From: Glandiceps talaboti | Taxonomy: Eukaryota > Hemichordata > Enteropneusta > Spengelidae | NCBI RefSeq assembly: GCF_964340395.1 | Contig: NC_135565.1 | Coordinates: forward strand, 1,573,501-1,637,500 | Reading direction: 5' to 3' | Length of the DNA: 64,000 nucleotides | Part shown: positions 13,001 to 26,300 of the stretch, in pieces | How positions within the stretch are numbered: the first letter of the stretch is position 1 | Layout of the letters: each line of letters opens with the position of its first letter | Translations under genes and position numbers: made by a program | Notes under the pieces: model-generated | Database searches by the model: none | What the model was told of the DNA's origin: nothing | What the model saw: only the letters and a program-made list of their open reading frames with translations

Positions 13001-16000
13001 TGCTCTGGGCAGTATCTACGTTGCTCTGGGCAGTATCTTATTTGCTCTTGGTAGTATCTAAGTTGCTCCGGGCAGTATCTAAGTTGCTCTGGGTAGTATC
13101 TAAGTTGCTCTGGGCAGTATCTAAGTTGCTCTGGGCAGTATCTAAGTTGCTCTGGGCAGTATCTAAGTTGCTCTGGGCAGTATCTTAGTTGCTCTGGGCA
13201 GTATCTTAGTTGCTCTGGGCAGTATCTTAGTTGCTCTGGGCAGTATCTTAGTTGCTCTGGGCAGTATCTTAGTTGCTCTGGGCAGTATCGAAGTTGCTCT
13301 GGGAAGTATCTAAGTTGCTCTGGGCAGTATCTAAGTTGCTCTGGGCAGTATCTAAGTTGCTCTGGGCAGTATCTAAGTTGCTCTGGGCAGTATCTTAGTT
13401 GCTCTGGGCAGTATCGAAGTTGCTCTGGGAAGTATCTAAGTTGCTCTGGGCAGTATCTAAGTTGCTCTGGGCAGTATCTAAGTTGCTCTGGGCAGTATCT
13501 AAGTTGCTCTGGGCAGTATCTTATTTGCTCTTGGTAGTATCTAAGTTGCTCTGGGCAGTATCTAAGTTGCTCTGGGCAGTATCTACGTTGCTCTGGGCAG
13601 TATCTAAGTTGCTCTGGGCAGTATCTTAGTTGCTCTGGGCAGTATCTAAGTTGCTCTGGGCAGTATCTTAGTTGCTCTGGGAAGTATCTTAGTTGCTCTG
13701 GGCAGTATCTAAGTTGCTCTGGGCAGTATCTTAGTTGCTCTGGGCAGTATCTACGTTGCTCTGGGCAGTATCTAAGTTGCTCTGGGCAGTATCTTATTTG
13801 CTCTTGGTAGTATCTAAGTTGCTCCGGGCAGTATCTAAGTTGCTCTGGGCAGTATCTAAGTTGCTCTGGGCAGTATCTTATTTGCTCTTGGTAGTATCTA
13901 AGTTGCTCCGGGCAGTATCTAAGTTGCTCTGGGCAGTATCTTAGTTGCTCTGGGCAGTATCTAAGTTGCTCTGGGCAGTATCTTAGTTGCTCTGGGCAGT
14001 ATCTAAGTTGCTCCGGGCAGTATCGAAGTTGCTCTGGGCAGTATCTTAGTTGCTCTGGGCAGTATCTTAGTTGCTCTGGGCAGTATCTTAGTTGCTCTGG
14101 GCAGTATCGAAGTTGCTCTGGGCAGTATCTTAGTTGCTCTGGGCAGTATCTACGTTGCTCTGGGCAGTATCTAAGTTGCTCTGGGCAGTATCTTATTTGC
14201 TCTGGGCAGTATCTAAGTTGCTCCGGGCAGTATCTAAGTTGCTCTGGGCAGTATCTTAGTTGCTCTGGGCAGTATCTTATTTGCTCTTGGTAGTATCTAA
14301 GTTGCTCCGGGCAGTATCTAAGTTGCTCTGGGCAGTATCTAAGTTGCTCTGGGCAGTATCTAAGTTGCTCTGGGCAGTATCTTAGTTGCTCTGGGCAGTA
14401 TCTAAGTTGCTCCGGGCAGTATCTTAGTTGCTCTGGGCAGTATCTTAGTTGCTCTGGGCAGTATCTTAGTTGCTCTGGGCAGTATCGAAGTTGCTCTGGG
14501 AAGTATCTAAGTTGCTCTGGGCAGTATCTTATTTGCTCTTGGTAGTATCTAAGTTGCTCTGGGCAGTATCTAATTTGCTCTGGGCAGTATCTAAGTTGCT
14601 CTGGGCAGTATCTTAGTTGCTCTGGGCAGTATCTTAGTTGCTCTGGGCAGTATCTAAGTTGCTCTGGGCAGTATCTAAGTTGCTCTGGGCAGTATCTTAG
14701 TTGCTCTGGGCAGTATCTATGTTGCTCTGGGCAGTATCTACGTTGCTCTGGGCAGTATCTTAGTTGCTCTGGGTAGTATCTTAGTTGCTGTGTAACTATA
14801 TGTCAACTAGCCTAACTTGATAAACTAAAACTTTAAAAGGCAGCTAATGAAATGATAAATGACATGGATAGTCATTGAAGTGACTGCTGGTAGTTATTAC
14901 AATAATTTTCCACTGCCTGTATAAATCACCTACCTTTACATTTAGCACCAACAGGTGGTCTGTAAAGTTCTCGTGTTTTTTTCAAATTTAATTTCCGTGG
15001 CAAATTCTTCATAGTTTCCTCAACCTTTGATTCTCCTTCATCAATATCAACATTATTTCTGAGTGCCTTCTCCATTCGTAATTCTTCTAAAGTTTTGACT
15101 TTGATTTCCGGATTTGCTTTTCTTTCTGTGGATACATGCGGATACATGGAAACGACACTATCAACTACTATGACACAATTTTTTGCAGCCAGTTGACAAC
15201 AATCTGCTTGATCAAAGTGAACCAAGTAAGATTTCATTGATGTCTATGTAATATATTGTTGACTTATTTGATATCTTTGTCTTACTAACTACCTAATAGT
15301 TACATTTGTTACAGATTGAATACACTTTTATTAACCACCTACATGTACTGGGTTTATCATTAAATCAACCATCTACTGGGTTTATCATTAAATCAAACAC
15401 CTACTGGGTTTATCATTAAATCAACCACCTACTGGGTTTATCATTAAATCAACCACCTACTGGGTTTATCATTAAATCAACCACCTACTGGGTTTATCAT
15501 TAAAGCAGGTGATAATAGTTTTATTTATTACCTTGTATTGTGGGAGACATTAGAATTTCTTGATTTGGTTAATATATGAAATTCAATTTAGATACAAACA
15601 ATATAATTGACTCACCAGCTGTGCTCCTAGTCTGGTCCACTTCTTTAACTTCTTGACCTAAAATTTAAGACAAGTCATTGAGAATGACATAGTCCCCGCT
15701 ATAATTGGGTTTTAAGGAATTATCACTACTCTGATCACGCAACAACATTTATATTTTTCATATCAACATGATTTTAAAGAAATTGGCAATGTGTAAACAC
15801 TACAATGTGTCTGTGATAGGCATAATTGACCCTGAAGGTCAAGGTCAAAGGTAAAGGTCTCCAAAGATAGCTTGCATCTGATAATATTGGGGTAGACACT
15901 TGAATGGAGTGTCTGTGTATTACAGTTTTTGAGTTGTGCAGTAAATAATGATTTGTGACGACAAATATCGGTATGGCTGCTATTTGGTCAAATATACATT

Positions 16001-19000
16001 TATTAGAAAAAGAATGACCAATCACAATATCCATCACTTCATTGTAGGAAGCTATGTTTAAAAAACAAGAAGGGCGACCCTTACCTTTATTCACAACAAT
16101 AACCTTTCTTGTCACTTGTAGACAACTAGAACTATTCTGATCAGTTCTCGGACTCTCTTCATTCACATGTTTTTCCTTCCTGATTTCTGACAAAGACTTG
16201 ATTCCAATATCACCAACAGGACTAGCTGTTTAAAAAGTAAATGGTGCCAATGGTATTGTAGCACAAATGTATACTTTTTTTAAATAGTATTTGGCTGCTG
16301 CTATAGGAATGGGTTTGTTGCTAGGCATATTTACTTACAGTTTTGGAATCATTAGTAATTTACTTACCCATCCCAGGTTCCATCTTTGCAATATCATAAA
16401 ATACAGTATCATAAAACTGAGGGCCATATTATTACCCAGTACAATATCATAAAACTGAGGACCATATTATTACCCAGTACAGTATCATAAAAAACAAGTC
16501 ATTGAGAATGATTGGGTTTTAAGGAATTATCACTACTCTGATCACGCAACAACACTTGTGAACCTAAATCAAACAGATTTAGATATGTTGTGTCTGCTTG
16601 TTGGACATGGAACATGCCTACAACAATAAAGGATGGGTCGGGTATGGGGGATTGTATCACAACGAAAATGGATATGCACATGTATGTCATAGAACACTGT
16701 CCTAATACCAACTTTGAATGAGATCTGTTCAAGCATGTCTGAGTTATGGCTTTGGACATGGAAAAATTGCAAACAAAATGGCTGCCAGGCGGCCATATTG
16801 GATCGTATCACGATGAAAATGGATATGCACATGTATGTCATAGAACACTGTGCTAATACCAACTTTGAATGAGATCTGTTCAAGCATGTCTGAGTTATGG
16901 CTTTGGACATGGAAAAATTGCAAACAAAATGGCTGCCAGGCGGCCATATTGGATCGTATCACGATGAAAATGGATATGCACATGTATGTCATAGAACACT
17001 GTCCTAATACCAACTTTGAATGAGATCTGTTCAAGCATGTCTGAGTTATGGCTTTGGACATGGAAAATTCACAAACAAAATGGCTGCCAGGCAGCCATAT
17101 TGCATCATATCACAACGAAAATGGATATGCACATGTATGTCATAGAACACTGTCCTAATACCAACTTTGAATGAGATCTGTTCAAGCATGTCTGAGTTAT
17201 GGCTTTAGACAGGGAAAATTTGCAAACAAAATGGCTGCTAGATGGCCATATTGGATCGTATCATGAATCAAATTGACATGCATATGTATGCCATTGTATG
17301 CTGCCCCTGTACCAAGTGTGAAAAAAATCGGTCCAGGCATCTCCAAGAAACGGCTGCGGACGGACGGACGGACGGACGGACGGACAGACAGATGGAACCC
17401 AATCCATAAGTCCCCATCCCGGACTTCGTCCGGCGGGGACTAAAAACTGAGGACCATATTATTGCCCAATACAGTATCATAAAACTGAGGGCCATATTAT
17501 TACCCAGTACAATATCATAAAATAGCGCAAATATTGCGTTGCCGCACAACTTCATGTTCAGGGCAATGATAGATAGATATATAATTTTTTGAAGATTTAA
17601 AGTTGTAACCAAAACAAAATTTTCATACCTAATTTCCATCATCATAATCCAGCCATCCTATGTTGGAAGTGTACAAGACAAGTATAGCAACATCCTAATC
17701 AAACTTTAAAGGGATGTGTCTACAAGGTTTTGTACTTCTTTATTTTTTAAAATCAATTTGGAACCAAGTCATACCAATGTAACAGGTTTATCTTTCTTGG
17801 TTGTCTTATTGTAATATTGTAAAAGCCAGCTACATTCAGTTTATATGGGTAGGTGACGAAACAGCTGTCTTACAATATATTACATAATCCAGTCATAAAC
17901 CAAACTGGCCATGCTACAGGCTTTACCACCAGAGGAAATAGTAAAGTAAACATTATAGTTAATTAACAATGTACTGTTCTCACTGTGTCAGCTATTAATG
18001 AGGACAAATCTACACATTCTCAACAAAGTTAAGCTCAATCTACTGGGTAATTTCAGAGTTGAAGATTTTTGAGGAAAAGCAATGACAAAGAATAACACTT
18101 CTAGAAACATCTCACCAAGTTTCAAACTCATTCACTTAGCATTTTTTGAGATATAAGTTTTGACCAAAATTCACATTTTTACACCTTAATTCCATATCAC
18201 TCATGGAATCATGGTATGCTTAACATATCTTCGTCCATACATCCCTAAATGCATTTCCATTAAATTTCAGCCCAATCTGCTCAGTGGTTTTGGAATTATA
18301 GATTTTTAACCAAAAAGACACATTTTCAGCCCTAATTTGCATATCACTGATGGAATCATCCCGTCATGAACAAATCTTACTTTACACCCCCTTAAGAATG
18401 TTCCCACCAAATTTCGCACCAATCTGCCCAGTAGTTTCTGAGTTTAAGTTTTTTGACCAAAAATCACATTTTTTGACCCAAAACCCACATCCCTGATGCA
18501 ATCACTTTCATTTGAACAATTTCCCAACTAGACACCAGAAGTAACATGACCACAAAATATCAAAGCAATCGGTCCAGCAGTTTTTGACTTTAAGTTGTTT
18601 ACACACATATATACACACACACACACACACACAGACAGACAGACAGACAGACACTTTGCCATGCCTATAGCACTACTGAACCTTTCAGTTCAGTTGTGCT
18701 AAAAACTGAGGGCCATATTATTACCCAATACAATATCATAAAACTGAGGGCCATATTATTACCCCAATACAGTATCATAAAACTGAGGGGCAATGAAAAT
18801 AATTTTCAGTACAATATCATAAGATTGTGAGATCAATTGTTAGGTCTCCATCATTGATATCTATACATGTATGTAACTGAAAGGGTTAATTAATCACTCA
18901 GTTAGATACTCACCTTTCTCCACAACAGCAACTCTTGTCATCTTCCTTTCCTGTATTGTCATATCATCAGCAAGGCTCTTGGGGTTCTCTTGTTGGATCA

Positions 19001-20355
19001 CACCGACAGAGTCTATGCCTACATCTAGAAACGTAAATAGAATGACTACTTCTTCAAAAACGATGGCCCTCATATGGTTGTTTTTGATATCACTACTACC
19101 ATTACCCCAAACATTATATGTACTAAATTTCATTATAATTGAGCCAGATGTTGATGAATGATGAAATGAAATGATACAGACAGAGACAGACAGACAGACA
19201 CACACACACACACACAGAGGCAGACATCCCCCTTTTAATAAGGGTACGGGAGGTAAAAATGTAAACACAAATATACACACACACAAACAAACACAATGTG
19301 TACATACGTACACAGACAGACATGTACATACATAGACACAGGCACACAGACAACAGAACACACAGACACACACAATGTACATACATACACAGAGACAGAC
19401 ATACATGTACATGTACATACATACACAAAGGCACACACACAGACAACAGAACACAAACACACAATGTACATACATACACAAAGGCACACACACAGACAAC
19501 AGAACACAAATACACAATGTACATACATACACACAGACAGACATACACAGACACACACAGAACAGAACACAGACAGAACAGAACAGAACAGAACAGAGCA
19601 CACAGACAGACAGACAGACAGAACACACAGAGACACACTGAATGACTGTAATTCACAATAAGGCAACAAATTGACTCAATTCACATACAATACCTGTTTG
19701 ATTGTTGTGGTTATTTTTATTCTCATTGACATAACTCCTTCCAAGACGATCTTTTACAGATTTCTGTTTCTGTTTCTTCTCCTTTCGAATTTCTTCCAAT
19801 GACTTAATACCAAAAGAGACATCTTCTAGAACTGCCAATACAGAAATGAATAAATGAATTACAATATTGAAACAATATTAAGACGTCACCCCCCCCCTGA
19901 AACAATATTAAGACGTCACCCCCCCCTGAAACAATATTAAGACGTCACCCCCCCCCCCCCTGAATACTTTACTTCTGTATGCATAATGGAATGACAGTAT
20001 CATGTTAAACTGAAGTGCCTTTTGTTAAACTGCCGTATAACAGTTGTTCTAATATCTTTTGATATCATTAAAGTTTTGTTATCTTTAAATCAAACTGCAT
20101 TTTGTCATCGTTAATGTATGTAAAAAATACAATCAATGGCATTGTAGCACAACTGTAGACTGTGTTATTGTATAAATGTTTACACCATAAGTTTACTGTT
20201 GGTATGGGCAGTATCTTCATTTGCTGGCTAAAGTATGTCAATTTTTTGCATTTTTTGAAAGTTTATCCACATGCCTAACCATCCATTTTTACCTCCCTTA
20301 AGGGTACAGGAGGTATTAAAAGGTAGCTGTCTGTCTGTCTGTCTGTGTGTGTGTA

Positions 20356-20395
<40 letters not shown>

Positions 20396-23300
20396 TGTCT
20401 GTCTGTGTCACCATTATCTTAAAAACGACTGGCTCAATTATAATGAAATTTAGTACATATAATGTTTGGGGTAATGGCTAGACCTGATTAGTTTTTGAGC
20501 AAGATCTGTTCATGTTAATTAGGGAAATTTGCATATCAATGAAATCAACTAATTAAGCAATATCTTAAGACTGCATACTTCTATTTCAATATAATTTAGT
20601 ATATTCGTTAACATAACATACATTTGTCCTATAAAATTTGTTGATGTACCTTACAGCGTTAATGAATAATTTGCATATTTAATGATTTTCGGTAATTAGG
20701 CTATATCTTAAGAATACTAGTACATACTTCAATTCCAATATAATTCAGTACACACGTTTACCATAACAATTGCATATGTCATGTAAAGCTTGTTGATGTA
20801 CCTTTCAGTGTTAATGAATAATTTGCATAATTAATTATTCTTGGTAATTAGGCTATATCTTACGACTGCATACTTCAATTTCAATATAATTCAGCACATA
20901 CATTAACCATAACAAATTGTGTATGTCCTATAAAGTTAGTTGATGCACCTTACAGTGTTAATGAATAATTAGCATATACATTAATGTAAGAAAGCACACT
21001 TGTCCCAAAAAAGTCTGTTACCACAGTTTTTTTTAATTTTAATGAGTACTTTGCATAATAAGTGATTCCCTTACAGGAGGAATTCAGTTCAAATATGGTT
21101 ATCTTTGCAATATACTGTACACAGCCATTTGGCTATTGTTATGGGCATGGTCTTGTTGCTAGGTATAGATATGTCCATTTTTGGAATGACTAACCAAGTG
21201 TCTATTAATCCTTATTTTTATCTTTGCAGTATACACCATCATCTGGTTGTTACTATGGGCATGTCTTGCTGCTGGGTATAATTGCATAAATGTAAGGTCG
21301 CAAGAAAAGTTCCTTGTAAGACCTGCTAAGCCCATCGAATACTGTTATTCTTTGCATCTATAACTACTACCTACCTGTTTCTTGCACAATGCCCATTTTC
21401 CTGGTAGATACAACTTTAGGTCTATCGGGTATCTTTATTTCTTCTAATTTCTCCACTCCTACAGTAGGTAGTACTGTACGCAGAAAATAAGTTGTATATG
21501 TCAATAACACCAACTGACACATATGATTTGTCAAGTTAGTTGTTATCTTACCTCTATCTTTAACATCTATAAGTTGATTACTACCTAGTTTTCATCTTAC
21601 CTCTATCTATAACATTAGTTTTTATATTTTCTCTATCTATAACATCTATAAGTTGATTACTACCTAGTTTTCATCTTACCTCTATCTATAACATTAGTTT
21701 TTATATTTTCTCTATCTATAACATCTATTAGTTGATTACTACCTAGTTTTTATCTTACCTCTATCTATAACATCTATTAGTTGATTACTACCAAGTTTTT
21801 ATCTTACCTCTATCTATAACATTAGTTTTTATATTTTCTCTATCTATAACATCTATTAGTTGATTACTACCAAGTTTTTATCTTACCTCTATCTATAACA
21901 TCTATTAGTTGATTACTACCTAGTTTTTATCTTATCTCTATCTATAACATCTATTAGTTGATTACTACCTAGTTTTTATCTTACCTCTATCTATAACATC
22001 TATTAGTTGATTACTACCTAGTTTTTATCTTACCTCTATCTATAACATCTATTAGTTGATTACTACCTAGTTTTTATCTTACCTCTATCTATAACATCTA
22101 TTAGTTGATTACTACCTAGTTTTTATCTTACCTCTATCTATAACATCTATTAGTTGATTACTACCTAGTTTTTATCATACCTCTATCTATAACATCTATT
22201 AGTTGATTACTACCTAGTTTTTATCTTACCTCTATCTATAACATCTATTAGTTGATTACTACCTAGTTTTTATCTTACCTCTATCTATAACATCTATTAG
22301 TTGATTACTACCTAGTTTTTATCTTACCTCTATCTATAACATATATTAGTTGATTACTACCTAGTTTTTATCTTACCTCTATCTATAACATATATTAATT
22401 GATTACTACCTAGTTTTTATCTTACCTCTATCTATAACATGTATTAATTGATTACTACCTAGTTTTTATCTTACCTCTATCTATAACATATATTAGTTGA
22501 TTACTACCAAGTTTTTATCATACCTCTATCTATAACATCTATTAGTTGATTACTACCTAGTTTTTATCTTACCTCTATCTATAACATCTATTAGTTGATT
22601 ACTACCTAGTTTTTATCTTACCTCTATCTATAACATGTATTAGTTGATTACTACCTAGTTTTTATCTTATCTCTATCTATAACATCTATTAGTTGATTAC
22701 TACCTAGTTTTTATCTTACCTCTATCTATAACATGTATTAGTTGATTACTACCTAGTTTTTATCTTACCTCTATCTATAACATCTATTAGTTGATTACTA
22801 CCTAGTATTTATCTTACCTCTATCTATAACATATATTAGTTGATTACTACCTAGTTTTTATCTTACCTCTATCTATAACATCTATTAGTTGATTACTACC
22901 TAGTTTTTATCTTACCTCTATCTATAACATCTATTAGTTGATTACTACCTAGTTTTTATCTTACCTCTATCTATAACATCTATTAGTTGATTACTACCTA
23001 GTTTTTATCATACCTCTATCTATAACATCTATTAGTTGATTACTACCTAGTTTTTATCTTACCTCTATCTATAACATGTATTAGTTGATTACTACTTAAT
23101 TTTTATCTTACCTCTATCTATAACATCTATTAATTGATTACTACCTAGTTTTTATCTTACCTCTATCTATAACATGTATTAGTTGATTACTACTTAGTTT
23201 TTATCTTACCTCTATCTATAACATCTATTAGTTGATTACTACCTAGTTTTTATCTTACCTCTATCTATAACATATATTAGTTGATTACTACCTAGTTTTT

Positions 23301-26300
23301 ATCATACCTCTATCTATAACATGTATTAGTTGATTACTACCTAGTTTTTATCATACCTCTATCTATAACATCTATTAGTTGATTACTACCTAGTATTTAT
23401 CTTACCTCTATCTATAACATCTATTAGTTGATTACTACCTAGTTTTTATCTTATCTCTATCTATAACATGTATTAGTTGATTACTACCTAGTTTTTATCA
23501 TACCTCTATCTATAACATCTATTAGTTGATTACTACCTAGTATTTATCTTACCTCTATCTATAACATCTATTAGTTGATTACTACCTAGTTTTTATCTTT
23601 TCTCTATCTATAACATCTATTAGTTGATTACTACCTAGTATTTATCTTACCTCTATCTATAACATATATTAGTTGATTACTATCTAGTTTTTATCTTACC
23701 TCTATCTATAACATATATTAATTGATTACTACCTAGTTTTTATCTTACCTCTATCTATAACATCTATTAGTTGATTACTACCTAGTTTTTATCTTTTCTC
23801 TATCTATAACATCTATTAGTTGATTACTACCTAGTTTTTATCTTTTCTCTATCTATAACATCTATTAGTTGATTACTACCTAGTTTTTATCTTACCTCTA
23901 TCTATAACATCTATTAGTTGATTACTACCTAGTTTTTATCTTATCTCTATCTATAACATCTATTAGTTGATTACTACCTAGTTTTTATCTTACCTCTATC
24001 TATAACATCTATTAGTTGATTACTACCTAGTATTTATCTTACCTCTATCTATAACATATATTAGTTGATTACTATCTAGTTTTTATCTTACCTCTATCTA
24101 TAACATATATTAATTGATTACTACCTAGTATTTATCTTACCTCTATCTATAACATATATTAATTGATTACTACCAAGTTTTTATCTTTTCTCTATCTATA
24201 ACATCTATTAGTTGATTACTACCTAGTATTTATCTTACCTCTATCTATAACATATATTAGTTGATTACTATCTAGTTTTTATCTTACCTCTATCTATAAC
24301 ATATATTAATTGATTACTACCTAGTATTTATCATACCTCTATCTATAACATGTATTAGTTGATTACTACCTAGTTTTTATCTTTTCTCTATCTATAACAT
24401 GTATTAGTTGATTACTACCAAGTTTTTATCTTACCTCTACCATCTGATTCATCACTATCTAATTTCCTCGCTATCCTGGCAGACACTTTGACAGGTGATG
24501 TAGTACATTTGATATGTACAGGGGAACTTTCTGAGGTAGTATCATCTGTGGACAAACCATAACAAATCATGTAAATTGGGTAAAACAATACATGTAGATC
24601 CTATGGATGTCAATACATGTAGAACCTAATGGATGTCAATACATGTAGATCCTATATGGATATTAATACATGTAGATCTTGTATGGATGTCAATGCATGT
24701 AGACCCTATATGGATGTCAATGCATGTAGACCCTATGTGGATGTCAATACAGGTAGATCCTATGTGGATGTCAATACATATACATCCTGTATGAATGTCA
24801 ATACATGCAGATCCTAGGTGGATGTCAATACATGTAGATCCTATGGATGTCAATACATGTAGATCCTATGGATGTCAATACATGTAGAACCTATATGGAT
24901 GTCAATACATGTAGAACCTATATGGATGTCAATACATGTAGATCCTATGGATGTCAATACATGTAGATCCTATGGATGTCAATACATGTAGAACCTATAT
25001 GGATGTCAATACATGTAGATCCTATGGATGTCAATACATGTAGATCCTATGGATGTCAATACATGTAGAACCTATATGGATGTCAATACATGTAGATCCT
25101 ATGGATGTCAATACATGTAGATCCTATGGATGTCAATGCATGTAGAACCTATATGGATGTCAATGCATGTAGATCCTATGGATGTCAATACATGTAGATC
25201 CTATAAGGATGTCAATACATGTAGATACTATGGATGTCAATACATGTACATCCTATAGATGTCAATACATGTGGATACTATGGATGTCAATACATGTACA
25301 TCCTATAAGGATGTCAATACATGTACATCCTATAGATGTCAATACATGTAGATACTATGGATGTCAATACATTACCTGTATGCCCACTGATGCTAAATCA
25401 AATTAATATGACCCTATAACAGACTTCAAGTTCAAGTACATCTCTACACTGGGTGGTTACACTTCAAGTTTAAGTATATCTTTACATAAATACAACAAAG
25501 AAAAACCTACCATCGTCATCATCTGGCTGAATCACAACAGGTTCAATTTCTGTTTTAGGCACTTTACTGACAGCAATGTCTTGAAGCTCCACTTGCTTCC
25601 TTTCCATGGGTAGAGTTGGTGAAAAGAAATGACCTGAAACAATATACCGTATTTCCTCACGTTAGCGCCCTTACATGGGTAAGTGTTCTGTGCTTTGGTT
25701 CAGACAATGTCTACATTTGTATTTTTAGAATAGTTTCTGAAACAATATACTGTATTTTCTCACGTTAGCACCCTTACACGGGTAAGTGTTCTGTGCTTTG
25801 GTTCAGACAATGTCTATTCTTAGAATAGTTTCTGAAACAATATACTGTATTTCCTCACGTTAGCACCCTTACACGGGTAAGTGTTCTGTGCTTTGGTTCA
25901 GACAATATCTATTTTTAGAATAGTTGCAGTAAACAATATACCGTATTTCCTCACGTTAGCGCCCTTACACGGGTAAGCACTCGGTGCTTTGGTTCAGACA
26001 ATGTTTATTTTTAGAATAGTTTCTGAAACAATATACCGTATTTCCTCACGTTAGCGCCCTTACACAGGCAAGCACTCGGTGCTTTGGTTCAGACAATGTC
26101 TATTTTTAGAATAGTTGCAGTAGACTGCCCATCCCCACCCTCCCTCCTGACCATGTATTTGTTCATTAAGGAAGACTGGCAAGCCCACAATAACGGATAA
26201 ATTGTTCACAGTAATGATCATGGGTACTTGAATGTGTTTGAGTACTTTACCCATTACCGTAAATAAAAGTCAATCAGATCAGTAGTAAAGGTATAGACAT

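Larger units (their letters stand above)
16395..18810. repeat. 38-bp array broken into three pieces by insertions
   Basis: The unit contains AAAACTGAGGGCCATATTAT followed by TACCCAGTACAATATCAT. Pieces lie at about 16.40-16.49, 17.44-17.52 and 18.70-18.81 kb. The gap at 16.49-17.44 is a Helentron-associated-like element. The gap at 17.53-18.70 is other repetitive sequence. I infer one ancestral array interrupted twice. Confidence 0.8.

Noticed and set aside
16499-17061. Overlapping frames repeating MSKAITQTCLNRSHSKLVLG
   Set aside because: They are translations of the central ~176-bp repeats of the Helentron-like element; the same peptides recur at 31.8 and 38.9 kb wherever the element occurs.
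18894-19669. Overlapping Cys/Val-rich and Thr/His-rich open frames up to 244 codons
   Set aside because: They are low-complexity translations of CA/GACA microsatellites. Only the 111-nt exon 8 portion at the end of one frame is real.
21533-24434. CRISPR-like regular direct repeats
   Set aside because: There are no unique spacers between repeats; units are contiguous and the context is a eukaryotic intron. The same applies to the arrays at 28.9, 46.4 and 56.7 kb.
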